64,000 nucleotides of DNA from Aedes albopictus (GCF_035046485.1 NC_085138.1:58695254-58759253); one strand, 5' to 3'. Counted from the stretch's first letter, positions 19,405 through 32,765 are shown. Notes: generated from the letters alone by a model not told the origin. Numbers and translations are program-made.

Positions 19405-19645
19405 GTTGTTGTCGTTGAATCAATTCGTTATCTTTCATTTTTGGTTTCTGTAACGATTCTTGAGTTACGAGAATAGTAGGTTGTTGACCTAAGGTCCTCT
19501 ATCCACCGTGGTGGGGCTGCCATCATAGCTTCCGGTGTAGGAGCATTTCATACTCAGCCGCTGGCTGGATGTCAGAAGAGACGCTGTTTGAGCCGCACCT
19601 CCTTAGTGAATCTAGCTGAAGTCAGAAGGACAGCAGTGCCTAGGC
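19405..19645 (-). other. Probable 5' UTR of the RTE-like element
   Basis: This lies directly upstream, in element orientation, of the endonuclease start. It is moderately GC-rich with no coding frame and no other repeat match in the window. The assignment is by position only, and the 5' boundary is uncertain. Confidence 0.35.
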
Positions 19646-21104
19646 TACACTACCAGATAAGCACACAAGTCTTTGCTGGCGTGGCGGACTTTGTACTCGA
19701 TTGATCCGTGGAAGAATAAGGTAAGAGCTTGTGAGGACCACAGCTATGCTGGATGCTCCTTGTCGTCTCACTATTTTGCAGCCCAACCAAAACAAATCAT
19801 TGTTTGCCAAACCACTACTGGGCGTTGCATGCTAGTCCGTTTTCTAGTGTCGTGCTTTCTTCAAAGAGAGAATAGCTCACTGAAAGCATTAAACGAGTCC
19901 TTGTGTTAAAAAAACCTAATATATAAATCTTAACCTCTCCACAATCAGTAAAACAATTCGAATAATAACTGCAATATATGATCATTCCATCGCTTGAATC
20001 AATCAACTAAGAATTCCATGCCCACTCAAGCATGATGGCACATTTAACCCAATTAATCATATTGCACCTTTTCCCAACTAAGACATGCCAGGCACCAGCA
20101 ACGATCCGGCATGAAGCATCTCAAATTCAAGCTCTCTGCCGGCACCTGCTCGTCACGTGCTGCCCATACCAAAATAACAACATCACAAGTGTTGGAATGA
20201 AACAAAACAAAAAAAAACTACCATGCACAATAAATTCATTAGTTACAGTTGTTTGAATTTTCTTACTACACCGGAGCGGTGGTCGTCATGTTATTCGTCC
20301 AATGATCTGCTGAACAATTGGTGAGGTCTAAACCTTTCACGAGTTGATTGAAATATATTGAGCCTACAAGCACCACCAAGTACAGTCCGTTACTATAAGA
20401 CGGGCGAAGCTCTCGGAAGCGTGAAATTTATTGGAAAAACTTTAATTCTATTAGTGATACTTACGCTTTTCACCTTGCTCAAATCTGCAACGGTTCAATC
20501 TTAATTGCGCGCTTCTGGACTGTGCTTACGAACGGGAAGGGGTTAGAAGAAAGGTGGTTGCCATGCAAGACCTAACGTTGAAGACGTAATCCGGTTGGAC
20601 ATGCGAAGAAGTTCATCAAATTGCTTGGCATTGCATGGCGGTGGCGTACGATCACGGTTATACCGAGCGAACCTTTCGGTCGGTCACTGGGGAAAAAAGG
20701 TCGCGCACAGATCATGACGTGATATCTGGACCAAATTGTGACTGCTGCTGCTGCTGCATGCTGCCTGCTGCTCTAGTGCGGCGACGCAATTTGGTTGGTA
20801 GAATCGAGTCAATGAATTGCGTAAAGGGTGACTGTTGGGTTGTGTAACAACGTCGAAATTGTATGGTTTGAGAAATTTGAAAATTGCTGTTTGCACTTTT
20901 GCGGGTTGTCATTGGGAGTTTTACAATAGAAGGAAAGAATATAGCCTCACGATTACGGGGTAGAATAGGCTTGGTGTTACATTATGAGCAGTGCTGTCAT
21001 GGTAAAATCAGAGCTTGTTACTCAAGGTTTCCAAATTTCAGCGCCCCTATACTGGTACGCCCCCAAGGAAGTGACTTAACTATTGCGCCGCATCAAGAAT
21101 TATT
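19646..21104. other. Unassigned sequence
   Basis: No gene or repeat ends are recognised. A short CTG-rich tract (20742-20772) is the main feature. The frames present are all under 80 codons and lack motifs. Confidence 0.4.
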
Positions 21105-21970
21105 CTGAGAAAACTCTTCCATGAATTCACGAAATGTTTCGGTAATTATCGCGGAAGGAACATTCTTGTTGGAATTCCTTTTATGAGTCTATTTAGATCT
21201 AGAATTCTTCTTAAAAAATTCAAGAAAATTCTCCAGGATTACCTCCAGTGGCGATGCCAGAAATTCCTTGGGGATTCTTTCAGGATTTATCAATAATTTT
21301 CTGGAAGATTTAGGAAGATTGTTGCAGGATTTCTCAGAATGATTTTAACAATAATGCCTCTAAAGATTGCTGTATCCCTTCAGAATGCATCTCTGCCCAT
21401 GCATTTTTTTGAATATTTCTCGAGGTATTCTTTCAGAAATTCCCCCAGGAATTTTCCTTTAAAAAAAAAAAACTTCTTAAGGAGTTTCTCTAGAAATTTC
21501 TTACAAGATTCATGTTGGGGTTTTCCCATGAATTACTCTTAACGCTTCATTAAAAATAATAAATTTCAATCGGATTTTTTTCACAATGATTCGGAGATTC
21601 TTCAAGAAATTCAGATCTTTTTCTTGTAATTTGTTTTTAGGAATTTTTGTTTGGTTTTCTCCAGAAGTCCTTCCAGGTATTACATGATTAATTCAAAGAT
21701 TTTCTCGAGCATTTGTTTAGAAATTAATCTGGAATATTCTCACGAAATTGTTCATGAAGTTCCCCTGGCGTTTATTCAATAGTTCCTTCTGATATTCCTT
21801 CAGGCACTGTTTTCAGGGACTTTTTCAGAACATTTTACCAAAGATTATCTCAACGGTTGCTGCAGAAATTACTTTTTTAAATTTATCCCTCAGCTTAGAA
21901 ATTTTACAAGATTTTTTTTTTCTACGAACGTTCTCTAGTTCTTCCAGATATAATTTCAAAGATTCTTACA
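21105..21970 (+). repeat. Degenerate 24-27-bp tandem array
   Basis: Diverged TTCTTCAGGAATTCCTT-type units in plus orientation, the same family as at 1.8 kb. Mutation is heavy, with many poly-T interruptions. No coding meaning. Confidence 0.7.
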
Positions 21971-22630
21971 AAAAATAACACTAGTTTACAAAATAAAACG
22001 AAAGTCGTGAACTTCTGTCAACGACCAAAATTCTTGAAGCATAATTTAGCGCTGATTTCGAAACCGTGCTTCAAAAAATTTAAAGTAGAACAGTTTTTGA
22101 GTTTTAGCTTAATATCGAGTTTTACAACTTTTTAAAATATGGAATTTATTAAAATTCAAATATCTTGCGTTTTGTTCAACCAATTTTCAATCTTTTTCCA
22201 TAAATTAGAAGCTGAATATAATACCATTCGATCATCTGAATGGAGGTTTTGCGTCAGATTGATGAAATTCAAGATATTTGCAAGTTTTGGGGACGATCTC
22301 CTTAAATTTTAGCAAAATTTCCAAAAATATATGAAGAAATGTATTTTTTTCAATAAGAAAAAAACAATCTAAAAATTCTTTCTAAACGTTTATTTGACAT
22401 ATCATATGTAGGTGAGTTACAGTAAAAAATTCAGCTCAATCGGAGCATTGATTACGGAGAATGAGATGTGCGAAGTGAGCGACTTTGCTTAAAAATAGAA
22501 CAAAAATCGATTTCAAATTATCAACCTTGTATGGAAAGTCGAAAAAATTTCCGCTCTGCTGTAATTTTTTTCCTTCACGTTTTCAAACTCAGGGCGTGAT
22601 ACTACACCAAAAACGATGATAAACTAGTGT
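21971..22630. other. AT-rich unassigned stretch between arrays
   Basis: This stretch lacks the array words. It contains AT-rich sequence with stretches such as TCAATCGGAGCATTGATTACGG that read like part of a dispersed non-coding element. No ends were found. Confidence 0.35.
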
Positions 22631-23290
22631 AATTGTTCATGGATTCTCTAGAGATTTTTTCCCTGTTTTTATTTCTGCAGGTTTCTTCCAGAAATTTATC
22701 CTGGTAGTAGTTAGGGATTTTTGAGTAATCCCTCCAGAAATCATGTATATTTTTTTTCTGAGGATTTCTTCAACAGTTCTTTCAAGCATGCCTTCAGAAA
22801 ATCCACCAGGGATCTCTTAGAAATTTATTCACCAATTTCTGCACGAGCTTCACCAGTACCTTTGTCTGCGGTTTGTGCAAGTCATTTTCAATAGTTTCCG
22901 TCAGAAATTCCTACTGGTATTTCCAGGAATCCCTCCAGAAAATTTTCTAGTATTTTCTTCTTGGAGTTACTTACAGAGATTCTCCAGAAAGTCTCCCATT
23001 TTTTTTTTCTGAGCATTGAGGGGGTATCTCAAAGTGTTTCTTCAGGTATTCTCTTAGATAATATCCTAGGCATTCATCCAGATATCGCTGCAGACATAAC
23101 ATCAGAAGTTTCTTCAGGAATTTTTATCCAATTTTCCTCCAGAAAATTTTCTAGAATTTCTTCTATGAGTTTCCAAAAATATCTCCAGGACAATTCTCCA
23201 AGGATTTCCTTGAAATTCTTTCAGGGATTCCTTGAAAAGCTTTGCAATGATTTTTTGCCATTTATGGAAGAACTTCTGAAAAATCACTGG
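22631..23290 (+). repeat. Degenerate 24-27-bp tandem array, plus orientation
   Basis: Units of TTTCTCCAGAAATTCCTTCAGG type. The array continues directly into the opposite orientation at about 23.3 kb. Confidence 0.7.
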
Positions 23291-24970
23291 TAGAATATCT
23301 GAAAAAAAAAAACTGCAGGGATCTCTAAAGATGTCTCAGAAAATATTTCTGATGGAACCGCAACAGCAATTTCCAAAATAATAAACGTTGGACTAATTTG
23401 GAAATCACTGAAGGAAATTGTCAAAAAATTCTTGGATAAAGCCTGGCAAGAATTTCTGAAGAAACTCCTGTAAAATTTCTAAACAAAGTTTAAGATGAAT
23501 TTCTGAAAAGTTACATGAAAGAACATTTGAAGAAATTCCTTGATGAAATTCTTGATGAAATTCTTGGAAATTCCCAAAATTCTTAAGAATCCTTGTAGAA
23601 ATCCTAGCAAGTACTTTTGAATGGTACTTTGAAGGAATATCTGAAGAAATCCCTAACAAAATCTTGAATGAATCTGAGGGGAAATTCTTAAGAACTTCCT
23701 GAAGAAATGCCTGGAGAAACTTTTCGGCAAACCCAAGGGCAAACCCTTGATGGAGTTCCTTGAAAAAAAAATAGTGAGGAATTCATTGAACAATTCCTTG
23801 AGAAATCCTTTAATGAAACTCTTGAAGGATTTTCTGAAAGTTTAGAAAGTATACCGGGCGGAAATCCTGAAGAAATCTGTGTATAAACTCCTGCAGGAAT
23901 TTCTGGAGGAATTCCTGCATTTCTCTATGGATACATCCCTGGAGAAATTCCTGACAACAATCATGCGAGGATTTTCAATAGATTCTCTAGAGCAACTCAT
24001 GACAAAATTTCAGGTGGCCATCCTGAAGAAATAGCTGAAGGAATTTCTGTAGGAATCTTTGGAAAATTTTCTGAAGAATCAACTGCAAGAATTTATGAGA
24101 GTGTATTTGCAAGAATTTATAAATTACCCTGTAGAAAGTTCTGAAGGAATCCCTGGAGAAATTTTCGATAAATTCTTTGAATGAATACCATGAAGAATTT
24201 GTATAGAAATTCCTGATGGAGTTTCAGAATTCAGAATTCAAAATTCTTAGATAAATTGATGAGAAATATCAAAAAGAAACCCTGAAATAAATCTGAAAAA
24301 TTTAACCACCGGAAGCGTTTCTGAGAAAAAAAAACCTTGGTAGATTCTTGGACCGAATTCCTTGAAAAATTTCTGAGTGCATTCATGGACTAATTTTGGA
24401 AGAAATGCGTAGAAAGTTTCCTTGGACTTGGAATACTGGGACAAATTGATGGAGGAATTCCATAAGTATTTTTTTAAGTATTTTTTTAAGAAAGAATTCC
24501 TGAGAATTCTGAAGGAGTCTTTGTAATAAGTTCTGAGTTCTCGTATGGATTCCTGAAAAAAAAAAATATGGAGGAATTTTAAGGAAAACCATTAGAAGTT
24601 TTTGGAGTATTTTTGGAGAAGTTTCTGGAGGATCCCCTAACGAAAATTCCGAAGGAAATTCTAGGACATAGAAAATGTTCTTTTGAACGAAATGTTCCGA
24701 AAGAAACTCCTGAGTCTATGAAACGGTATCGGTAGAAATCCAGGGAAAGTTTTATGAAGAATTCCTATATTAATTTCTGAAGTTATTTCAAGAGAACTTT
24801 CCCGAAAATTCTAGAGAAAATTGAGATTTTTTTTTATCAATTTAAGAATTCCAGAAGGAGTTTTTAGAAAATGCTCCAAAGGAATTTTTGGCAGAAATAC
24901 TTAAAAATTCCCTGGCTGATTTTCAAAGGAAACCATGGAGGAATTTCTTAAGTAATACATACAGAATAAA
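23291..24970 (-). repeat. Degenerate 24-27-bp tandem array, minus orientation
   Basis: Units now read GGAATTTCTGAAGAAATCC on the plus strand, the reverse complement of the preceding array. The junction at about 23.29-23.40 kb is a head-to-head polarity switch. No coding potential. Confidence 0.75.
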
Positions 24971-25844
24971 AACTCTATAGTATGAAAATGGCAGTTATAC
25001 TTCCAATTTGGAAAGCACAACATTTCGAAAAAATGGCGTAGCTTTTGTATACAAATAATTTGAGGCTACTAATAATTTCGCAAAAGAAATCACATGAGGA
25101 ACTGTAGATAATATAAAAAGCTCTTCCGCCCTTTCAAAAGTATACAGCATACGATTAGGAATGGGAGCGCAAGCAAAAATTCATATATCACAGGGGGATT
25201 TTTTCTTTCGTGGGCGCAACAATATCTAACAAATCAAAGTGGTGATATTCTTATGCAGCCATTCCATGAAAAAGAATAGACTCGAAAATAAAAGTGTTCC
25301 GATATTGCTCAAGTTCGGTCGAAATGATCGTTACCGAAAATAATTAGACCTGTATTTTTTTGTTTCGCCCTATTTTGAAAATAGGGAGGTCCAAAAAAAC
25401 GACATTTCTCATTTTTTTTATTTTTTTTTATTTTCAAACCGTCTTAACTTTTGAGCCAATTGACCGATTTTGAATCTTTTTTGACTAATGGAAAGATCAT
25501 AAGTTCAGGATTTAAAAAAAATATATCGCGAAAAAATAGGAAACTTTATTATGCAAAAATAGTGAAAATATCAGTTTTTTATGATTTTCACATTAAAAAA
25601 AAAAAGAAAAATGTTGAACCACAACGACTATTGTTCTTCAAGTAGTTTTTGAGCTGCATTTTTTTTTGAAAATTTCAAGTTTTGTGCTTATTTACGTATG
25701 GAATGACCGTCCGTCTCCATTACTTTAAAAATGCCGTTTATTTTTTTATTTCTTTACTTTCATACGTATACAGCCATAGGCTACTTGGATGAACTTCAGT
25801 TAGTAAAAAAAATACCAGTGAATTCGCTTACTGTAGAGTGATAA
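24971..25844. other. AT-rich unassigned stretch
   Basis: Low-complexity A/T tracts and short frames only. No repeat ends or motifs recognised. Confidence 0.4.
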
Positions 25845-26425
25845 TTCTTCAAGAATTGCTTCGGGCATTCCCGCAGAAGTTCCTCCATAACAAATTCCTT
25901 CTGATTTTCCTACGGAGTTTTATTCTCAGATTCCTCCTAGAGTTCTTTCTAAGATTCATTCAGAAGCTCCTTCTGGAATGCTTGTGTGAAGAATTAGCCT
26001 AAGCTAAAATTCAGAATGAAAAAGAAATTAAAAAAAAATCTTCTGGAATTCCTCCACGAGTACATTTAGAGATTAATCCAAGAGTTCTTTCTAAGATTTC
26101 TCCAGAGGTTCCTTCGAGGGACCCCCAGGAGTACCTACTGAAACTACTCCAGCAGTTTCTTCTGGTGTTCCTCCAGGAATTAAATCCAGAAATTCACAAG
26201 AAATTTCTTCTTGGATTCGTCAAGAAGTTCCTTTTTTGAGAATTCGTTCAACAGTTTCTTCTGGTAATACTTCAAAAGTTTCTTCTATTCGCTCTGAGAT
26301 CATACAAGGAGTTTTCTTGGAGTCTTTCTTGAATTCCTTCAGAAGCTCCTTCAAGGATTCCCTCAGAAGTTCATTTACGGATATCTTTTAGAGTTCCTTC
26401 TGGGTTTCCTCCAAGATTTTCCTGA
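25845..26425 (+). repeat. Degenerate 24-27-bp tandem array
   Basis: TTCCTCCAGGAATT and AAGTTCCTTCTGG-type units in plus orientation, with a short A-rich interruption near 26000-26040. Confidence 0.7.
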
Positions 26426-29375
26426 TTTTTTGTATTTGCAAGGGCGCTCATACTGGAAGTTAAAAAAAATTACTTTAAGAGCTGGTTACTCAGTGAGTAA
26501 CTTGGATTAACCTCGATGACATCACTGATTGGGAGCAAAAAAGTGCACTTCTACGTGGGTTATGGGAACTAGGTATGCTTGTGTTAGATGCAGTTGAAAG
26601 TCACTTATTTCAAGTCGTTGTCATTGATAGCGGTGTGGAGGCTCTCCTTACTAATAACTGGTAGAAAAAGTTCCATCTGTCAATTGAGTTTTGATGTCTC
26701 CGAAAAAAAATAGTTATAAATTTGATATACGAAAATAATACGCATCCTTCATGTCACCGTTTGTCTTGTTATTGATGTATGTTGATCAAGCTGTTACAAA
26801 AGGTTACCCAAATAAAAAAAAACGCTTAAAATGCACAACTTTACGACGATGACAAAACCCAACATTCACCAGATGAAAGCGAGATCCACCTCCAACTGTA
26901 ACCAATTCTCCGCAATCAGTTTTGTTTCGCCAATAAACATCATTTATGGTCATTCTCCACATATCTTGGAATTTATTAGTAGCAAGAAAGAAAGAAATAA
27001 AGAAAAAAAAAATTGCACCAAAACACCTTAGGTGTGAAAGCACATCAAATTGTAGCAATCATTCATTATCCCCTTTATGCCTATGGTTTTACGCCGCTTC
27101 CGCTTTTCTCACTCTTATACATACATACTGGGTATGTGCCTTCGGGAGTGTTTTTATAACCCTCCTCATACCCCCAAAGCCCAATTCGGTCGTCGGTCGG
27201 TGCAGAAAAGTATAATAAAGTGATAAATCCCGCCACTCCCACGCCTCGTCCCGCTGGCACTGCTGGCTGCTGACTGGCGCGGCAGCGGTGGCAGCGGTAA
27301 AAATGTTGCAACCCGACGGCTATATGACTTCTTCGCATAACCGGCGTGCAGCATACCTTCCTCACCATGAACGATGATTTGCCACCCCCTGAACCTCTAC
27401 ACCACCGCTCTCAACAGTATTTGAACGAAAGGCTAGAGGGCTTGCAAAAATGCGAAAGGTTCAAGAGGGAACCGGGCGATGTAAGGTGCTCTTATTAGAT
27501 CGACTCGGCTGGAGAAGGCGAAGAGCTGCGTTTAAACTTCGATTTGCAGGCATCTTCCCCCGCGAGCCCACCACGCACGCTAGGTACGTTTCGGTTTTAG
27601 AGTTTCTCGAGAAGGGGACAAATAAATGGCATGGGTGGCATCAGCCTTTCACGAGCGGGTTTTGCCAGTAATTTGACAATATTGCGTTTAGCGTTGCCAT
27701 AAAAATTGCGAGGGTGGTTGTGGGGAGGGCGGGAATTTTCATCCGATGATGACGGCGACTATTGCAGAGTTGGTTTTCTTTCGTTCTCTTCAGCATATTT
27801 TCTTTACCATGAAGTTTTATGGGGCCCTCTGCAAGACCATGGCGAGAGTAGTGAATACGTTCAAAGCCCGATCCGATCAAGGATCTCTCAAGAGCAAAAT
27901 GATCATAAAGCTTTGGAGATAAGCTCTGAAATACTTGGGAGTTTCAAGCTAAGAAACAGGCTTTGTTCCAGTTGCAATGTAATGCCAGAAAGGAAAAAAA
28001 GGAACGAATTCTTTTAAAGTTGGAAGCTCCCCGTACGTGGAAATTGCGATTGCGATACGACAGAAGAAAATTGGTAAGCTGATTCCATTGAAAAGTTGTA
28101 GATGGGTTTTTCGAAATTGAAGTGTTCGTCGATGGCGGAGGCAAATATTTGCGTTGTAAAGAGCAACCGAAAATATGTTCGGAATTGGTTTGAAGTTGAA
28201 CAACGTTGTAGAAGCTGAAGAGTTGGTGTCAAGAGTGCTGGTGGAATAGTATTTTGGAAGTATACTAAAGCGAGCGAAAAATGCAAGTTTATCCGATTTT
28301 GATAAACTTCGTCATCGATACATTTGGTTCACTTTCTACATAAAGAGAAGGCGATACTTGCTGATAAAAAGTAATGCTGGATTACACGTATAAGTGTGAT
28401 AAAAGCTTTAGCAATGTTACGATTTATGTTTGATTTTCTAAAGGGATCTTCCATAGCTCAGTTGTACCTATAACGCGCAGTTACAACACAAAGTAACGGT
28501 GAATGCAACTGATTTTAATAGTCGATCAAATATTTAATTTAAAACATCTTTAATTTTACTATTTTTTTTTCGTGAAATTGAAAATTTGTCGAAAGATGGA
28601 TCATTCTATACTCCAGAAATCAATTACAGGTATGTTCCGTTTTTGTCACTATCCGATTTCGTCAACATTTCATTCCGTTTTTGTCAAATTTGTTGCCTCA
28701 AACACAAGTTATTTATAGTTTAACATTAATCTTAAGGCAATGCATTCATGAGTGAATTTGAAGCAACCACCAATGATGACATAGAAGACGTATACGCTAC
28801 AATAGCTTTGAACACCAAATGCAGCTGTAGATAATGTTAATTCATGCTTTCTCTCACGCATTATTTTACTTCTTATTTGAACATGAGAAAATAGTCCGAT
28901 AGAAAAATTACTCTAGCTCTACGTACCAACTGGAACTTGGCCTGCCTCTTCAAGTGTTCTTCGAGAACTTCAATAGTTCAGGGTTTTGCCCGTCATTGCC
29001 TGAATTTTTACACTAAAATCTTTTTTACAAGACTTTTTTTAAGTTCAATAAATTACACGCGGTTTTTTACACGATTTTCTCGAAAATACGCGATGTGCTG
29101 AATTCTTCTCTTCTGGTCGCTATTTGTTTTCGACGGGGCTCAAATTTCAACCAGAGATCTCTCTTGTCATCCTTGATACCCTGTCCAAATTTTCCCGTCT
29201 GAAACTGCTATATTCACTAGGTAAACTGGAGATTCCTATAGATCTTTTTCCGGGATTTCGTCTTTCGATTGCTCTAAAAATGCAATCTTGGTTTTCTTCA
29301 GTAATTTCTACTAGCGATTCTACCTTGTATTCCTCCAGATTATTTAATGGACTTCTTCTGAGATATCGTTAGGAA
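26426..29375. other. Mostly single-copy-looking sequence without a recognised gene
   Basis: This is one of the least repetitive stretches. The GC content rises around 27080-27760. A start codon at 27366 opens 38 codons ending at a possible donor (GTAAGG, 27480); this is listed as a weak finding only. Around 28560-28700 is a sequence with repeated CCGTTTTTGTCA words that also occurs, inverted, around 34.85 and 36.16 kb. No recognised protein domain. Confidence 0.4.
28600..28720 (-). repeat. Copy of a dispersed repeat that serves as an empty site for the 34.9-kb element
   Basis: Reverse-complemented, this reads GACAAAAACGGAACA, TA, CCTGTAATTGATT. The same sequence at 34.85/36.16 kb reads GATAAAAACGGAACA, TA, then a 1280-bp insert, then TA CCTGTATAATCAAT. 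It is therefore a related copy of the target repeat lacking the insertion. The full extent of this host repeat is not defined. Confidence 0.6.
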
Positions 29376-29760
29376 ATAATTCAGAGGTTTGTTAAGGTGA
29401 ATTAGGAGTTAAGTCTTCCAAAACAAGTTTCTCTAGAGGAGTCTAGGAACTTGATAAACGATCTGGGAATTTCTCCAGCAACTACTGAAGGGTTCCCACA
29501 AGAATCTAAGGATTCCCAAAAAAAAAACCTAAAGATATCCTATCAATTCTGAACTTATCCAGGATTCCTAGAAGGAATTTCTCAAGGTTTCCCACTAGGA
29601 AATTCTGAAGGATTCTCAGGAATAACTCCCCGGAGATTTCTACACAGAACATCAGGAGGACTACCTGAAGAAATTTCTGGAGGGTTTGAGGAAAGAATTC
29701 CTGGAAGATTACTTGACTACACTACTAGGATATCCCAGGAAACGCAGTAAGAAGTCGGGG
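29376..29760 (-). repeat. Degenerate 24-27-bp array, minus orientation
   Basis: Units of GGAATTTCTCCAG and GAAGGATTCTCAGGAAT type on the plus strand. A short block immediately left of the mosquito-type repeat at 29765. Confidence 0.65.
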
Positions 29761-29764
29761 AGAA

Positions 29765-30114
29765 TTATTATTATATTATCTTTTTGCCTTTCTCGTACAC
29801 CAAGGTGTACCGAAAGGCTATATGTGCACTCCAAAAATGAAATTTTGATAGAACCCCCGGAGGGCCAAGTCTTATATACCAATCGACTCAGCTCGACGAG
29901 TTGAGATGATGTCTGTGTGTATGTATGTGTGTGTGTATGTATGTGTGTGCGTGTGTATGTGTGTATGTGTACAAAAATGTCACCTCACTTTTGGATAGTA
30001 AATATCAACCGATTTCAACGCTTTTGTTTTCAATCGACGCGGAATATTGTCCCATTGTTTCCTATTGAAAATGGTGTGAATCGGTCCAGCCGTTCCGGAG
30101 TTATGGCCAATTAG
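29765..30114. repeat. Mosquito-type dispersed repeat with GT-rich tract
   Basis: It begins CTTTTTGCCTTTCTCGTACA, then AAGGCTATATGTGCACTCC, a block CCCCCGGAGGGCCAAGT, ATACCAATCGACTCAGCTCG, then a TGTGTGTATGTATGTG tract and ATGTCACCTCACTTTTGG. From memory, this succession of blocks is characteristic of a very abundant non-coding repeat in culicine mosquitoes. No function or mechanism is known to me. It leads directly into the satellite. Confidence 0.65.
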
Positions 30115-31770
30115 GTGTTCCGGACCGGTACCCCAGGAAGGGGCCAGATATGAAATTGCAACAAACCCATGCATGCGACCCATCTAACCACGGCATTTTC
30201 GATTATCTGACGAACGGTAAGCAGGAAAATAGTCACAGATTATATCTGAACCGGTAGTGTTCCGAACCGGTTCTGGGTGTCCCGCCGGAAGTGGCCAAAT
30301 ATAAAAATGAACCAAACCCATTCATGCGACAATCAAATTGCAGCTTTTTGTATAACCTGATGAACGGTGGACAGGAAAATAGTCTCGGACCCTATCTAAA
30401 CCGGTAGCATACCGGAACCGGTTCCGGGTGTCCCACTGTAAGTGGCCAAATGTAAAAGTGAAACAAACCCATGCATACGACACATCAAATCACCGATTTT
30501 TATGTAACCTGATGAATGGTTAACAGGAAAATAGTCTCAGACCATATCTGATCCGGTAGTGTTCCGGAACCGGTTCTGGGTATCCCGCCGGAAGTGACCA
30601 AATATAAAAGTGAACCAAACCCATGCATGCGACACATAAAATCGCAGCTTTTTCTATAACCTGATGAACGATAAATAGGAAAATAGTCGCAGACTATATC
30701 TGTACCGGTAGTGTTGCAGAACCGGTTCCGGGTGTCTCGCCGAAAGTGGCCAAATATAAAATTGAAACAAACCCATGCATGCGACACATCAAACCACCGC
30801 TTTTTCTGTAACCTGATGAATGGTAAACAGGAAAATAGTCGCAGACCATATCTGATCCGGTAGAGTTCCGGAACTGGTTCCGGGTATCCCGCCGGAAGTG
30901 GCCAAATATAAAAGTGAACCAAACCCATGCATGAGACACATCAAATCGCCGCTTTTTCTATAACCTGAGGAACGGTAAGCAGGAAAATAGTCTCAGATCA
31001 TATCTGAACCGGTAGCATCCCGGAACCGGTTCCTGGTGTCCCGCCGGAAGTGGCCTAATTCATACATGCGACACATCAAATCATGGCCTTTTCGATAACT
31101 TGTACGATCAGCAAGAAAATAAGCTATGCCCACATTAGAAACTACTGATAGTGTTCCGGAATCGATTTGAGGTATCTCGCTGAAAGTAGACGAATGTAAA
31201 AGAGAACCAAAAAAATATTCGCGACACATCAAATGGCTTTTAAGGTATCCTGATGAACGGTTACCAAGAAAAAATATCTCAGATCATGCTTGGGAAAACT
31301 AGTAGTGCCCCGGAATCGGTTTCCGGTGTCCCTCTGGATATGGTCAAATGTAGAAGGGAACCCAACACCATGCATGCGCTTCATCAAACCGCGGTTTTTT
31401 CGATAAGCTGATGAAAGGTTTTCAAGAAAACCAGCTCAGATTACGTTAGAGACCACCGATAGTATTCCACCACCGGTTTCAGGTATCCCGCCGGAATTGG
31501 TCAAATGTAAAAATGAACCAAGTAAATTTTCCGGAACCGGTTAAGGGTGTCCCACTGGAAGTGGACATACATAAAAGTGAATTAAACCCATGCTTGCGGT
31601 ACATCAAATCGCCTTTTTGTCAGTAACCTGATGCATGGATGGTAAGAAAATAGGCACAGTACACAGAAGTTACTACCGGTAGTGGTTTTTAGTTCCGGGT
31701 AACCTGATTAACAGTTTTCATAAACTCAGATCACATTTGAATATACCGGTAGTGTTACGGAATCATTTCC
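30115..31770. repeat. 152-bp tandem satellite, decaying rightwards
   Basis: The landmark GAACCGGTT occurs at 30264, 30415, 30567, 30719, 30871 and 31023, a period of 151-152 bp, with weaker units near 31159, 31313 and 31470 and a truncated one near 31534. Each unit contains GGTGTCCCGCCGGAAGTGG, then CAAACCCATGCATGCGACAC, then CCTGATGAACGGT...CAGGAAAATAGTC. Units on the left are well conserved and those on the right are degraded. Minus-strand frames repeating CRMHGF are artefacts. Confidence 0.9.
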
Positions 31771-32763
31771 GGGGGTCTCGTAAGCAATACAAAATATACT
31801 CAGATTACATAAGAGGCTACCGGTGGTGTTGCAGAAGCAGCGTTGGGTGCTTTAGCGAAATTACGAAAGTGAACTAAATGAATGCAAGCGATAGATATGT
31901 GTAAGAGAACCAAAAACCTAAAAAAACCAAAGCGATCTCATCAAATAACACCATTTTAGATTCCTGAGACGTAAATATACATTAGGATGGATCAACGTTG
32001 TATGGAAAAATTAAAATTTAAGCGCATCAGCCCGGAACATTCTTTTAAATCTTCATTTGCGTCTAAAATTACTACGCAAAATTTTGATGCGGCTGGAGGG
32101 CGAGCTCTGTAATGTGGTTGATATTTGAATGTGATATAGCATTGGCAATTCAAATTACTACATTACAAATTCTACATGAATTTTGCAACCAATGATAATA
32201 AAATATAGCATAAAATGTGCAGATAAAACTTTGTCAAAGTGTTCTGTGGAAAAAGTTTAATCCTGGCTAGTAATTGTCATCTTGGTATGAATCAGCCTCC
32301 AGTGAAGGTGGTCAAGCAGTCAACTGAAAGGACTGATACTTTCAGCTCTGCCCATACGTTGAATATAACGTCGAAATAAGTGCCCCAATTCGATGATGAC
32401 CTTGATAAAATTCTTGATTTTCTAAATAAAGTATTCTCATGATTCAGAAATTCGTAGGTGGTACAGTCCCAGATCGCTGTTATGAGCATTTCCCCCTTCT
32501 CGTCCATTACCAAAGCACAGAGATTTGGGGCTGATCACTGACTCTAAGGCAAGATTAATTGCGTCGACGGAAAGATCATGAGTACATATTTGACGAGAAA
32601 GGCACTATCACCACTAGGTGGATAAATCTGGGTTTTAACGATATTGTCAGCCCAAGGACGGTTCATCTACTATTCATAGGGAAAAAACAAAGATGAAAGA
32701 TAGAATCCTCTTGGAAATATTCATAATGAAAGTTCCAGTAGGTGTAGGTGTTCCTACTGCGCA
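31771..32763. other. Unassigned sequence after the satellite
   Basis: No gene or repeat boundary recognised; frames are short. It may include degraded satellite remnants at its left end. Confidence 0.35.
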
Positions 32764-32765
32764 TA

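Noticed and set aside
30355..30392. Hammerhead-like words in the 152-bp satellite (CTGATGA, then GAAA, then AGTC in every unit)
   Set aside because: The bases between CTGATGA and GAAA (ACGGTAAACAG) cannot form stem II, and no stem I is evident. The order of words looks accidental despite its repetition in the satellite.
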